Shown: positions 1-8,864, numbered from the stretch's first letter. The stretch is 64,000 nt of DNA from Chryseobacterium lathyri (GCF_003290185.1 NZ_QNFY01000002.1:124001-188000), one strand, 5' to 3'. The notes: a model not told the origin generated them from the letters alone. Made by a program: numbers and translations.

Positions 1-36
1 TTCAGGCAGCTTTTGATGAGTATTGCTAAGAAATAA
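1..36 (+). CDS. C-terminal end of a truncated upstream gene
   Basis: Frame 1 is open from the window edge to a TAA at 34-36 and reads FRQLLMSIAKK. A strong terminator hairpin follows 17 bp later, which supports a real gene ending here. Twelve codons are too few to name the family. Confidence 0.45.
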   Translation, partial: FRQLLMSIAKK

Positions 37-53
37 TAAATCTAAATACAGAG

Positions 54-81
54 CCGTTACATAATTTGTAGCGGTTTTTTT
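54..81 (+). terminator. Rho-independent terminator
   Basis: An 8-bp stem CCGTTACA/TGTAGCGG (one G-U pair) with a 5-nt loop is followed by seven T. It closes the gene that enters from the left edge. Confidence 0.8.
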
Positions 82-121
82 ATTTAACACCATAAAAATT
101 CTCTAAAAATCCAAATATTAT

Positions 122-129
122 TATATTTG
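122..129 (+). promoter_or_regulatory. -7 promoter element (TATATTTG) of the GH3-like gene
   Basis: The 8-mer matches the Bacteroidota -7 consensus TAnnTTTG. It ends only 5 bp before the ATG at 135, so the transcript would start at or next to the start codon. No clear -33 TTG is visible at the usual distance. Confidence 0.45.
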
Positions 130-134
130 TTGGA

Positions 135-1649
135 ATGGCAACAAAGGCACTTTTCAATACTGTGGTCAACTGGTTTATCCGCCAAAGGATAGATCAGATT
201 CAGAATTTCATGGATCATCCCATTGAAACTCAGAAAGGTATACTCTTTTCCCAGCTGTTTCATGCAGAAGACACTGAATATGGCAAAACCTATGGCTTTA
301 ATTCGATTTCGAGCTATCAGGACTTCAAAAACAAGGTTCCGATCGTTACTTATGAAGATTTTGAACCTTATATTGAGAAGGCAAGGCAGGGGCAAAAAGA
401 TGTAAGCTGGCCGGGCTACATCAAACATTTTGCAAAATCATCGGGAACCACAAATGCAAAGAGCAAATTTATACCTATTTCTGCAGAAAGCCTTGAATAC
501 TGTCATATGAAGGCAGGAAAGGACATGGTTTCCATCTACGCCAACAACCATCCTGAAAACCAGCTATTCACTAATAAAAACCTACGTTTGGGCGGAAGCT
601 CTGAGCTTCATGCAGATTTCAACACCAAATTCGGGGATCTTTCAGCTATTTTAATTGACAATCTTCCTTTTTGGGTGGAGATTACTACAACGCCAAGTAA
701 AAAGGTTTCCCTGATGTCTGAATGGGAAAGCAAACTTAAAGCGATCACCTCAGAAGTAAAAAATGAAGATGTGGGAAGTATCCTTGGGGTACCCAGTTGG
801 ATGATGGTTCTGCTCCAAAGAGTTTTAAAAGAGACGGACAGCGGAAGTATTTCTGAGCTGTGGCCTAATTTAGAGGTCTTTTTTCACGGCGGAATCAGTT
901 TTAAGCCATACAAGGACCAGTACAGGCAGATCATCGGAAAAAAGATCAATTACTACGAAATTTACAATGCTTCTGAAGGCTTCTTCGGGATACAGGACAG
1001 ATCAAACAGTGATGAAATGCTGCTGATGCTGGATTATGGTATTTTTTACGAGTTCATTCCGATGGACCAGTTTCATTTTTCCAATCCGAAAGTTGTAAGC
1101 CTGGAAGATGTTGAAGTCGGGAAAAACTATGCCATGGTGATCACTACCAACGGAGGACTGTGGAGATACCTGATTGGCGATACCGTTGTGTTTACTTCGA
1201 CCAATCCTTTCAGAATAAAAATTACGGGAAGAACCAAACATTATATCAACGCGTTCGGAGAAGAACTGATGATTACCAATGTAGAGTCTGCCCTTACGAA
1301 AGCCTGTGAAGTTACCGGGGCAAGTATCACCGATTTTACGGGGGCTCCTGTTTTTATGAAAGAAAATGAAAGCGGTGCCCATGAATGGATTTTCGAGTTC
1401 AGCCAGCATCCGGATGATCTGGAGCGTTTTACCGATGCTTTTGATCATCATTTAAAAACGATCAATTCAGATTATGAGGCCAAAAGATACAATAACCTGA
1501 CCCTGAAAAGGCCAATTGTCCACAGTGCAAAACCTAATCTTTTTTACCACTGGCTGGAATCCAAGGGAAAACTTGGCGGCCAGAATAAAGTTCCGAGGCT
1601 AAGCAACGACAGGGAGTATATAGATCCTTTGCTGGAGCTTAACAAGTAA
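135..1649 (+). CDS. GH3 auxin-responsive promoter family protein
   Basis: A 504-residue member of the GH3 branch of the adenylate-forming (ANL) superfamily. In plants these enzymes join acyl acids to amino acids through an acyl-adenylate; the substrate of the bacterial homologues is not established. The P-loop-like motif SSGTTNAKSKF lies at residues 102-112, the ATP-binding motif YNASEG near residue 278, and ITGRTKHYINAFGEE near 363 marks the hinge to the C-terminal domain. No signal peptide, so cytosolic. It is a single-gene unit: a terminator lies on each side. The start is fixed by the -7 box just upstream and by normal family length. Confidence 0.9.
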   Translation: MATKALFNTVVNWFIRQRIDQIQNFMDHPIETQKGILFSQLFHAEDTEYGKTYGFNSISSYQDFKNKVPIVTYEDFEPYIEKARQGQKDVSWPGYIKHFAKSSGTTNAKSKFIPISAESLEYCHMKAGKDMVSIYANNHPENQLFTNKNLRLGGSSELHADFNTKFGDLSAILIDNLPFWVEITTTPSKKVSLMSEWESKLKAITSEVKNEDVGSILGVPSWMMVLLQRVLKETDSGSISELWPNLEVFFHGGISFKPYKDQYRQIIGKKINYYEIYNASEGFFGIQDRSNSDEMLLMLDYGIFYEFIPMDQFHFSNPKVVSLEDVEVGKNYAMVITTNGGLWRYLIGDTVVFTSTNPFRIKITGRTKHYINAFGEELMITNVESALTKACEVTGASITDFTGAPVFMKENESGAHEWIFEFSQHPDDLERFTDAFDHHLKTINSDYEAKRYNNLTLKRPIVHSAKPNLFYHWLESKGKLGGQNKVPRLSNDREYIDPLLELNK

Positions 1650-1674
1650 TAACATTCCTCAAAAGATATGTAAC

Positions 1675-1710
1675 AAAAAACGCAGTCAAAAATTTGACTG
1701 CGTTTTCTTT
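1675..1710. terminator. Bidirectional terminator
   Basis: The inverted repeat CGCAGTCAAA (1681-1690) / TTTGACTGCG (1693-1702) is flanked by A-rich sequence on the left and T-rich on the right. It can end both the GH3-like gene and the minus-strand lipoprotein gene. Confidence 0.8.
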
Positions 1711-1724
1711 TATTTGGTATTTCA

Positions 1725-2105
1725 CTATTTCTTCAGATCTTCCTTCAGCTGTTTCGCTCCCTCTTCTACTTTGGCAGCTCCTTTTGCCGCAGCATCTTTT
1801 ACATCCTGGCCAACTTCCTTAGCTCCGGCTTTGATATCTTTTCCGGCCTTATTAAGGTCTTCCTTAGCTTTTTGGGCAGCATCGTCTATTTTATTTCCGG
1901 CTGCATCCACTTTAGTTTTTACATTTTCTTTAGCCTTGTCTATTTTAGCGGTATCTATAACAGCAGTAGGCGTTTCTGAAACTGTAGTCGTTGTCGTTGT
2001 TACCGATCCGTCTGCGCTTTCAACCTGTTCTGTTTTAGTTGTTGATTTTGTGCATGATACAGCAAGTACTGCCACTGCAGCTGCTGCTAAAATTTGTTTT
2101 TTCAT
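1725..2105 (-). CDS. Small Ala/Lys-rich lipoprotein with LEA-like repeats
   Basis: A 126-residue protein with a lipoprotein signal: hydrophobic residues 5-16 and lipobox AVSC, Cys18. A Thr-rich linker (about 35-46) is followed by a long amphipathic stretch of Ala, Lys, Asp and Glu with 11-residue-like spacing, as in LEA or apolipoprotein-like helices. It is predicted to be anchored to a periplasm-facing membrane leaflet and to form a helical rod. The function is unknown; envelope stress protection is a guess. It lies 23 bp downstream of another small lipoprotein on the same strand, so both may be one transcript. Confidence 0.75.
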   Translation of the reverse strand: MKKQILAAAAVAVLAVSCTKSTTKTEQVESADGSVTTTTTTVSETPTAVIDTAKIDKAKENVKTKVDAAGNKIDDAAQKAKEDLNKAGKDIKAGAKEVGQDVKDAAAKGAAKVEEGAKQLKEDLKK

Positions 2106-2128
2106 ATTGTATATTTTTTTAAATGTAT

Positions 2129-2491
2129 TTATTCTGTTTTTGTTCCGTTGGCGGGCGGGCTGTCAGCCGTTTTCTTTTTCTTCTCTGCTTCAGTCTTTTT
2201 CTTATCCTCTTCCTGCTTTTTTTTATTTTCTTTATCAAGCTCTTCTTTCAGCTTCTGTTCTTCTTTCTGAAGTTTTTCTGCCTGTTTTATAGAGTCCTGG
2301 TATTTCTGTGAAGACATCCGGATCTGGCGGACAATATCTATTGATGTTGCTCCTGCCGAAAATGAATCCACCGCTGCCGTATCATAATGAATTTTTACGT
2401 CCTGATCGGCGGCGAAACCCGGAGTTTCTTTCTTTGAGCAGGCCATTAAAAACAATGATACCATAAAAACTGCAGACAGTAAATTTTTCAT
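2129..2491 (-). CDS. Small lipoprotein with charged coiled-coil tail
   Basis: A 120-residue protein. Residues 1-17 form a lipoprotein signal with lipobox LMAC (Cys18). From about residue 60 to 108 it is almost entirely Lys, Glu, Gln and Asp in heptad-like order, which predicts a single charged helix or coiled coil. No family is recognised. The gene starts 4 bp after the stop of the EEP phosphatase gene at 2496, so it is probably co-transcribed with it. Confidence 0.7.
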   Translation of the reverse strand: MKNLLSAVFMVSLFLMACSKKETPGFAADQDVKIHYDTAAVDSFSAGATSIDIVRQIRMSSQKYQDSIKQAEKLQKEEQKLKEELDKENKKKQEEDKKKTEAEKKKKTADSPPANGTKTE

Positions 2492-2495
2492 GGAA

Positions 2496-3470
2496 CTAAT
2501 TTAGCAGAAATTCTGCAATTACAGGATAGTGATCCGATAATTTTACAGCATGATCCACTTTATAGCTTAAAGGAATAATGGATTTTGAGGTAAATATATA
2601 GTCGATCCTAAGCGGAACTTTATAATCATGAAAGCTGGTAGAAGCGCCATTTCCTACCGTAACAAAGGCATCCTGAAGGTCTTTTCCCAGGTTATAATAT
2701 TCATAGGAATTAGGCACCGAATTAAAATCACCTGCCAGGATAACCGGATAAGGTGAGAAATCAATTACTTTTCTGATTTTTCTGATCTGATCTTCATGAG
2801 CCTTAAAGGTCGGAGTCATATGAGAAAGAAGATTGGTAATTTTCCCTCCTACCTCTGCAAGACCATCAAATTTAAGCATTGATTTGTGAAGCCTGAAAGG
2901 TTCCAGATAAACAGTAACCACCCTTATGATCTTTCCGTTGATGTCTACATCTGCATAGAAAGAGTTTCCTCTTGCCTTATCCTCAATCAGCTGTTCCTGT
3001 CTTAAGATTTTATGTTTTGTTTTCAGAATAACCGACGGATATTTTATCATATCCCGTTTTATTGCTCTGTTGGTATCTTTTTCTTGAACAAGAATAATAT
3101 CTGCATTCTGATCTGTAATGTACTTTTTTACTTTGTCCCAGCCGAAATCTCCGTATTTTACATTAAATGTAAGAACTTTAATATCTCTGATCGACTTTAA
3201 ATTCTCCGTTTTTGGTGAGAAGTTTACCCACCTTCTTACCGGGTTATAAAAAAGAAGAGCACCTAAAGCAAAAGCAATAGCGATTTTCTTTCTTTTAAAA
3301 ATCCAGACAAGCGTCAGTAAAACATAGATTAAAATCAGATAGGGAAACCCTAGGGAAAGCAGGTTAAGACTGCCTAAAAAATTAGGCGGAATCCACGCGT
3401 TACCTAATGTGCACAGGAGCAGCACGGCAACAGCAATATGTATAAACAGCAGTAATTGACTCAGCTTCAT
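2496..3470 (-). CDS. Membrane-anchored endonuclease/exonuclease/phosphatase (EEP) family protein, copy B
   Basis: A 324-residue protein with three hydrophobic N-terminal helices (about 5-25, 33-55, 63-80) and then an EEP fold. The metal and catalytic motifs are present: LTFNVKYG, ADIILVQE (metal Glu), VILAGDFNSVPNS (Asp and Asn), RIDYIFTS, and the terminal LSDHYPV (Asp-His). EEP enzymes hydrolyse phosphodiesters in nucleic acids, inositol phosphates or sphingolipids. A membrane-bound active site suggests a lipid or extracellular substrate, which is inference. The gene immediately upstream, 75 bp away, is a clear paralogue. Confidence 0.85.
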   Translation of the reverse strand: MKLSQLLLFIHIAVAVLLLCTLGNAWIPPNFLGSLNLLSLGFPYLILIYVLLTLVWIFKRKKIAIAFALGALLFYNPVRRWVNFSPKTENLKSIRDIKVLTFNVKYGDFGWDKVKKYITDQNADIILVQEKDTNRAIKRDMIKYPSVILKTKHKILRQEQLIEDKARGNSFYADVDINGKIIRVVTVYLEPFRLHKSMLKFDGLAEVGGKITNLLSHMTPTFKAHEDQIRKIRKVIDFSPYPVILAGDFNSVPNSYEYYNLGKDLQDAFVTVGNGASTSFHDYKVPLRIDYIFTSKSIIPLSYKVDHAVKLSDHYPVIAEFLLN

Positions 3471-3545
3471 GAAGTAACGGTCTAGGGTATATTTTTTTCA
3501 TCAAAAACCTTACCAAGCCTGTTACTTTAACTAATTTTATGATTA

Positions 3546-4535
3546 TTAGTGGCTTATTGAAAATGTGGATACTACCGGATAGTGATCTGAAAGCTTTATA
3601 GTCCGGTCCACTTTATAGGTAATGGGCAATATACTTTTCGAGGTAAAAATATAATCTATTCTTATCGGAAATTTATAATCATGAAAGCTTGTGGCGCTCC
3701 CTTTTCCTGCCTCTACAAAAGCATCCTGCAATCCATCAGATAAATGATAATATTCATAAGAATTGGGAACGGAATTAAGATCTCCCATAACCATCACGGG
3801 ATAAGGCGAACTTCTAATCGCTTCTTTAATTTCATCCACCTGATCCTGATGTTTTTTAAAAACAGGAATAAGCCTTTTAACAATATTTTTCAGCTTCCTT
3901 TCATCTTCTTCTTTTACCCCATCCATTTTGATCATCCCTTTTTCAAATTTAAAGGGTTCAAGATAGATATTGATAAAACGGTATATTTTACCTCTGATTT
4001 CAATATCTGCCTGGGAAGCATAGGCATTATTACTTTCATAATCACTCTTGATGAGTTCTCTGGAGTCTATTATTTTATGTTTTGAAAAGATTTTAAGAAT
4101 CCCATTCTTATTAATCACTTCCCTGTCTTTAACAGAAACTTTTTTACCGGCCTCCTGCAGCATAACGACATCTGCATTGGCATTGTTTAAAAATTTCTCA
4201 ATGTCAGAGGCTCCCATTAAGCCAGCTTTCACATTAAAGGTAATGACCTTCAGATTTGCTGTCTCTTTTTTATCAGAAGAAAAATTCACCCATCTTTGTA
4301 TAGGGCTAAAAAAGATAAGCCCGGCCAGCATAAATACAAAACTTCTCTTTTTCCAGCTGAAAAGCCAGAAAAGCGTAAATACTGCATATATGACAATAAG
4401 GATCGGAAAACCTAAGGAAAGCAGATTGAACCACGGAAATATTTTAGGCGGAACATAGGCATTCAGAAAGGTACAAAGCAGCAGGAACAAAACGCCTACA
4501 TGCAGGATTAATATAATAAGACGGAAGACTTTCAC
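3546..4535 (-). CDS. Membrane-anchored EEP family protein, copy A
   Basis: A 329-residue paralogue of the next gene downstream, with the same build: three N-terminal membrane helices, then LKVITFNVKAG, ADVVMLQEAG, VMVMGDLNSVPNS, RIDYIFTS and LSDHYPVVSTF. GDLNS replaces the usual GDFNS, but the catalytic Asp and Asn remain. The copies align end to end, including FHDYK before the RIDYIF motif, so this is a tandem duplication. The start is 8 bp from the end of the rhomboid gene, so it likely shares an operon with mutL and the rhomboid gene. Confidence 0.85.
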   Translation of the reverse strand: MKVFRLIILILHVGVLFLLLCTFLNAYVPPKIFPWFNLLSLGFPILIVIYAVFTLFWLFSWKKRSFVFMLAGLIFFSPIQRWVNFSSDKKETANLKVITFNVKAGLMGASDIEKFLNNANADVVMLQEAGKKVSVKDREVINKNGILKIFSKHKIIDSRELIKSDYESNNAYASQADIEIRGKIYRFINIYLEPFKFEKGMIKMDGVKEEDERKLKNIVKRLIPVFKKHQDQVDEIKEAIRSSPYPVMVMGDLNSVPNSYEYYHLSDGLQDAFVEAGKGSATSFHDYKFPIRIDYIFTSKSILPITYKVDRTIKLSDHYPVVSTFSISH

Positions 4536-4543
4536 AGATGTTT

Positions 4544-5272
4544 CTAATTGAATCTATACAGATGTTTCTTCCAGATTCTTGCAAGAATCCAGCCAACTAA
4601 TGCTCCTCCAACGTGAGCGAGATGGGCAATACCACCTCCGTTCCCGGATACTCCAAGGTATATGGAAACTATAATAACGATAGGCATCAGATATTTTACC
4701 TTTATAGGAATAGGAATGAACATCATCATGATTTTTGAATCGGGATAAAGGGTAGCAAAAGCCGCCACTACTCCGAAAATAGCTCCGGAAGCACCCACCA
4801 TAGGCGTTGCTACAATTCCCTTCAAACTCTCCAACAATTCTTTCTGCTTAAGAACTGATGCAGCGTCGCCACTAAATCCTACACTTGCTCCGGATAAATA
4901 AGCATTAACATTAAATCCGAGCTGCTGCAGTTCATTTGTAAGCTGTTGTGCCTCAACGAAATTCCATAAATTAAAAAGGAAAAAAGCTCCTAATCCACTT
5001 AAAAAATAGAGAATCAAATATTTTTTATCCCCCAACGTTTGCTCCAGGATAGGCCCGAAACTGTACAGAGTCAGCATATTAAACAGAATGTGCATAATGC
5101 TTCCATGCATAAACATGTGGGTAATGATTTGCCATGAATGGAAAAACGGAGAAAAAGGATAAAAGCCGGCAAGGTAGCCGATTACCTGATTTCCAAGAAA
5201 ATAAGTCCCAATGAACACGATAACATTGATAATGATAATATTCCTGGTGATGGGCGGTATATTGTTAAACAT
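4544..5272 (-). CDS. Rhomboid family intramembrane serine protease
   Basis: A 242-residue polytopic membrane protein of the rhomboid family, which cleaves transmembrane segments inside the bilayer. The motif HGSIMHILFNM (residues 56-66) carries the oxyanion His and Asn, GASGAIFG (160-167) carries the nucleophile Ser162, and HLAHVGGALVG carries the catalytic His220. A hydrophilic insert of about 50 residues (107-157) between two helices is longer than in the minimal fold. It sits 3 bp after mutL on the same strand. The substrate is unknown. Confidence 0.9.
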   Translation of the reverse strand: MFNNIPPITRNIIIINVIVFIGTYFLGNQVIGYLAGFYPFSPFFHSWQIITHMFMHGSIMHILFNMLTLYSFGPILEQTLGDKKYLILYFLSGLGAFFLFNLWNFVEAQQLTNELQQLGFNVNAYLSGASVGFSGDAASVLKQKELLESLKGIVATPMVGASGAIFGVVAAFATLYPDSKIMMMFIPIPIKVKYLMPIVIIVSIYLGVSGNGGGIAHLAHVGGALVGWILARIWKKHLYRFN

Positions 5273-5275
5273 TTT

Positions 5276-7066
5276 TTAAAATTTGTTTTTAAAATCATTA
5301 AACGGAACTTCATAAAAGCATCTTTTGCCATCCGGTAAAAATTCCGGGAAGCCTAATGCTGTAAAGTCTTTGATCATCTGTTCCGCATCTTTTTTATAGA
5401 TGAAATCAAACCTTGATTTGGACTGCATTTTGTTCCACTGGTTGAGATAAAACTGCATAAATTCTTCTTCAGTCTTATATTCCAGGATCTCAAAAAGGTT
5501 CTCCAGGAACTTCATGGCCTGGGTTTCTTTCAATCCCTCGGGAAGCGCGTCTATTCTCAGCACGCTTTCATGTGCAATTTTCATGTCAAACCCAAGTTCA
5601 GGCAGAAATTTTTTGAAAGAATTATATTTATTCTTTTCTATTTCGTTCATATGATACTCCAGAGAAAACAGAAGTGTATGGCTGTTTGGATTGATATTTG
5701 GCTTCCTGGAGGTTTTATTGTTCTCTGAAACAACCAGCCGGTGCATTCTTCCAAGGTCCAGCATCAGGGTTACATCTCCTTTATTGAACAGCCAATAGCC
5801 ATTGGGTAACCTCATCAGGTCCTCATCAAAATCTTCGTCTTCAAATAAATTGATCTTTGAGGGCTCTGCTGTAATATTCTGATGGTACATTTCCGTAAGA
5901 TTCTGAATTTCTTCGGGACGTACATTTCTTTCTTCAATAAAAGGGTTGTAGTCTTTGTCTACTATAATTTCCGGCATTTTGATGACTCCTCCGCCGCCGT
6001 TTCCTTTGCTTGGGAAAGGCTTATTCATCATGGCGTCCATTTCCGGGTCTTTATCAAAATCAAGGCTAGGAGAAACGTTATAAATTCCCAGGGACCTTTT
6101 AATGGTGGAACGGAGAAGGGCAAAAATCAGGTGTTCATCTTCAAACTTCACTTCCGTTTTCTGGGGGTGGATATTCACATCTATTTTTTCAGGATCTAAT
6201 TCAAGATAAAGGAAAAATGTAGGAACATAACCCGGTAAAAGCAATCCTTCGAAAGCTTCCTGAACCGCTTTATTGAAATACGGACTTTTGAAATACCTTC
6301 CGTTAACGAAAAAAAACTGTTCTCCTCTTGATTTTTTGGCGCCTTCAGGCTTCGCAACAAATCCATGAAGTTTACACCAGATAATATCTTCTTTTATAGG
6401 AATCAGCTGCGGCTGCAGTTTACGTCCGAAAACATCTACAATACGCTGCATCTGGCTGCCTTTTCTCAATCTGAAAACAGCTTCATCATCATGAAACAGA
6501 GAAAATTCCAGATTTTCATGAGCTAATGCAACGCGCTGAAATTCATCAATGACATGTCTGAATTCAACATTATTATTTTTAAGAAATTTTCTTCGGGCCG
6601 GAACGTTGTAGAATAGGTTTTTCACCAGGAAATTGGATCCGTCGGCAGTCTGTATCGGGTCCTGAAACTGAAATACACCGCCTTCAATATAGATATTGGT
6701 TCCAATTTTGGCATCATTCTGCTTCGTCCTCAGTTCAACCTGGGAAACGGCAGCAATGGAAGCCAATGCTTCACCCCGAAATCCTTTTGTAGCAATTCTG
6801 AAAATATCTTCTGTTGCTTTGATTTTTGACGTAGCATGTCTTTCAAACGCCATCCGGGCATCTGTTTCAGACATTCCTTTGCCATCATCTACCACCTGGA
6901 TCAGGTTTTTTCCTGCATCCCTGATAATCAATTCTATCTTGGACGCACCCGCATCAATAGCATTTTCCAAAAGTTCCTTCACAATGGACGCAGGTCTCTG
7001 CACCACTTCTCCTGCCGCAATTTGGTTGGCTACATGATCCGGTAAAAGCTGAATAATATCTGACAT
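5276..7066 (-). CDS. mutL: DNA mismatch repair protein MutL
   Basis: MutL couples MutS mismatch recognition to strand removal. The protein is 596 residues from the ATG at 7066. This start gives the usual N-terminus MSDIIQLLPDHVANQIAAGE and is preferred over an upstream ATG five codons earlier. GHL ATPase motifs are intact: ELLENAIDAGA, VDDGKGM and GFRGEALASI. The S5-like domain includes VNGRYFKSP, and the C-terminal dimerisation domain starts near residue 400. A -7 element (TATTTTTG, minus strand) lies at 7086-7093. The gene leads a likely operon with the rhomboid protease and the EEP genes. Confidence 0.96.
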   Translation of the reverse strand: MSDIIQLLPDHVANQIAAGEVVQRPASIVKELLENAIDAGASKIELIIRDAGKNLIQVVDDGKGMSETDARMAFERHATSKIKATEDIFRIATKGFRGEALASIAAVSQVELRTKQNDAKIGTNIYIEGGVFQFQDPIQTADGSNFLVKNLFYNVPARRKFLKNNNVEFRHVIDEFQRVALAHENLEFSLFHDDEAVFRLRKGSQMQRIVDVFGRKLQPQLIPIKEDIIWCKLHGFVAKPEGAKKSRGEQFFFVNGRYFKSPYFNKAVQEAFEGLLLPGYVPTFFLYLELDPEKIDVNIHPQKTEVKFEDEHLIFALLRSTIKRSLGIYNVSPSLDFDKDPEMDAMMNKPFPSKGNGGGGVIKMPEIIVDKDYNPFIEERNVRPEEIQNLTEMYHQNITAEPSKINLFEDEDFDEDLMRLPNGYWLFNKGDVTLMLDLGRMHRLVVSENNKTSRKPNINPNSHTLLFSLEYHMNEIEKNKYNSFKKFLPELGFDMKIAHESVLRIDALPEGLKETQAMKFLENLFEILEYKTEEEFMQFYLNQWNKMQSKSRFDFIYKKDAEQMIKDFTALGFPEFLPDGKRCFYEVPFNDFKNKF

Positions 7067-7461
7067 AAAACGTATAATCAACTTACAAAAATAGGCAATG
7101 GAAACGGGAATTAAAACATTAAAACCGTGAATTAAAATTTAATTATCAACATTTTAATCACATTTTGTATCCTGTCCATTTTTTAATCTCTGCCAGAGGA
7201 AAAGAATTCTGAAAGGCTGGTATTTTTTAACGCAAAGTTTAAAGATGAGCTGCTTTAGTTTTTAGTTGAGCAAAGAGACGCGGCTACACCACTGACTAAG
7301 CATACGTTCTATCTATCTGTTTATTCTTGTCTAAAACAGGTAGCTCATTTACGCGACCAAGATTTCTGATAAAGAACACCCCTTTTTTATTATCAAAAAG
7401 GGGTGTTTCACAGCTAGTTTACACAAAAAATAATTTGATATTTATTTTATTTCTTTATTGC
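7067..7461. other. Intergenic region (395 bp) with one hairpin and the mutL promoter
   Basis: No credible gene. It holds the mutL -7 element (7086-7093) and a strong hairpin, AACACCCCTTTTT (7375-7387) pairing with AAAAAGGGGTGTT (7395-7407). The hairpin probably terminates the DUF1275 gene that ends at 7462. The remaining sequence shows nothing clear. Confidence 0.6.
7375..7408 (-). terminator. Hairpin downstream of the DUF1275 gene
   Basis: A 13-bp perfect stem encloses a 7-nt loop. The T tract after the stem is interrupted on both strands, so efficiency is uncertain, but the position 54 bp past the stop fits a terminator. Confidence 0.6.
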
Positions 7462-8289
7462 TCAATCATCAAAGACAAGTTTTCTTTTTTCTTTTCTTTT
7501 TGGAATACCGTGGACTTTGTCGTATAGATAAGCCAGTACAGTGGGCTTTTTATAAATTCTGCTGTATCGGTATTTGGTATTAAAATGCCTTATATGAATC
7601 TTATAGGCATCATAACCGATCACAATCAAAAGACACAGACTGATCACATAAAATACCCTGAATTCAAGATAGTAATACGTTAGTCCAGAGAAAACAGCTC
7701 CTAAAACATAGGCTGCCATTATACTCATGAGCAGTTTTGCCCTTCCTATCAGCTCACCATTCTTTCTGTATTTTTTCTGGGTAAACATGGAAAGCAGAAT
7801 TCCAAGATCGGTGGTGGTACCCGTAAGGTGGGTCGTTTTCACCGAGAAATTGGAGATGCTTGCCGTAAGCCCGTTCTGAAGTCCTGTTGCAAAAAGCATC
7901 AGTGCAACCAGATATTCTGTTTCTTCCAATGTTTTCTGATAATAAAACTGCCCATAAATTCCCACAAAAAGCAAACATATGATTTCCAGCACAATCGGCA
8001 TTGCATGAGCAAAATATTTACTTTTCTTATTAAAGTTGATGACGATGAAGTTGGACAAAAAGCTTCCGAAGAAGAACAAAAAGATCCATGCCCCAACTAC
8101 GGCCACCTGCGTCCAGTTTCCTTTGCTGATTTCCGCAGCAAGGATGGCGTAATGTCCCGTTACGTTCGATGTAAAAGAGAGAAATATTAAAAGGGAGGCA
8201 ATATTTATAGTCCCTGCAGTGAATGCAGTCAGCGTCCCCAATCTGATATTGTCTCCCAACGTTCGGCTGTTACTATAATTTCTTAACAT
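7462..8289 (-). CDS. YoaK/DUF1275 family membrane protein
   Basis: A 275-residue inner-membrane protein with about six hydrophobic helices. The DUF1275 hallmarks are the N-terminal segment with FTAGTINIASLLIF, the TSNVTGHYAILA motif, and the repeat-like segment TGLQNGLTASISN followed by KTTHLTGTTTDLG. The biochemical function of the family is unknown. A basic tail (KRKEKRKLV) follows the last helix. It lies 32 bp downstream of a UspA-like gene on the same strand, and the two are probably one transcript. Confidence 0.85.
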   Translation of the reverse strand: MLRNYSNSRTLGDNIRLGTLTAFTAGTINIASLLIFLSFTSNVTGHYAILAAEISKGNWTQVAVVGAWIFLFFFGSFLSNFIVINFNKKSKYFAHAMPIVLEIICLLFVGIYGQFYYQKTLEETEYLVALMLFATGLQNGLTASISNFSVKTTHLTGTTTDLGILLSMFTQKKYRKNGELIGRAKLLMSIMAAYVLGAVFSGLTYYYLEFRVFYVISLCLLIVIGYDAYKIHIRHFNTKYRYSRIYKKPTVLAYLYDKVHGIPKRKEKRKLVFDD

Positions 8290-8321
8290 TTTTTATTCTT
8301 TTATATTGTGTTTATCATTTT

Positions 8322-8816
8322 TTAGGCCTCAACAAATATCTCTGCCAGTTTTCCTCTTTCAGGAAGTCTTTCAGGGATTTCAATTTTAATTTCCTGAACC
8401 TTGATATCTTTGCATTTTCTGATGTAAGGAGCAATATCAAATTTTCCCTTTCCTTTACTCTTAATAGATGGAGAGTAATAAGCTTCCTCAATATTTTCCG
8501 TTTTCATATAATTATTGAACGTCCTTTGAAAGCTTCCTGTAAAAATATCGCAGACAATCTTATTTATTAAATGGGGGTATTTATTTTTGATAATTCCATA
8601 GGCATCACAGAATTCCTGCGGCCTGATCTTATTAAAAATGGTACTTTTTGTGTTGAACAGAAGGTCCCTGATGGAATCTCCACCATCATACCCTGAAACC
8701 AAAAGAATAGTATACTGATTCTGGTCTTCCGATGTTTCTTTCTCTTTCAGCACTTTTTTTAATATATTCAGTGACTCAAGAGAGTAATCCGTGGCGATTA
8801 AGATTGTTTTGGTCAT
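8322..8816 (-). CDS. UspA-like hypothetical protein
   Basis: A 164-residue cytosolic protein. The N-terminus TKTILIATDYSLESLNILKK resembles the first strand and helix of universal stress proteins, and TILLVSGYDGGDS is a likely second strand. The C-terminal glycine-rich ATP loop of true UspA proteins is not evident, so nucleotide binding is doubtful. A -7 element (TAGTTTTG, minus strand) lies at 8857-8864, about 40 bp before the ATG, so this gene leads the unit with the DUF1275 gene. Confidence 0.55.
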   Translation of the reverse strand: MTKTILIATDYSLESLNILKKVLKEKETSEDQNQYTILLVSGYDGGDSIRDLLFNTKSTIFNKIRPQEFCDAYGIIKNKYPHLINKIVCDIFTGSFQRTFNNYMKTENIEEAYYSPSIKSKGKGKFDIAPYIRKCKDIKVQEIKIEIPERLPERGKLAEIFVEA

Positions 8817-8856
8817 ATCTTTTTAGATTTAGGTTTGTCGTCATATTTTGATGATA

Positions 8857-8864
8857 CAAAACTA
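8857..8864 (-). promoter_or_regulatory. -7 promoter element (TAGTTTTG)
   Basis: It matches the Bacteroidota TAnnTTTG consensus on the minus strand, 40 bp upstream of the UspA-like gene. A -33 partner is not clear. Confidence 0.4.

Noticed and set aside
1714..2292. Plus-strand open frame rich in Ser, Val and Phe
   Set aside because: It is the antisense of the two lipoprotein genes, whose Lys/Ala-rich codons leave the other strand open.
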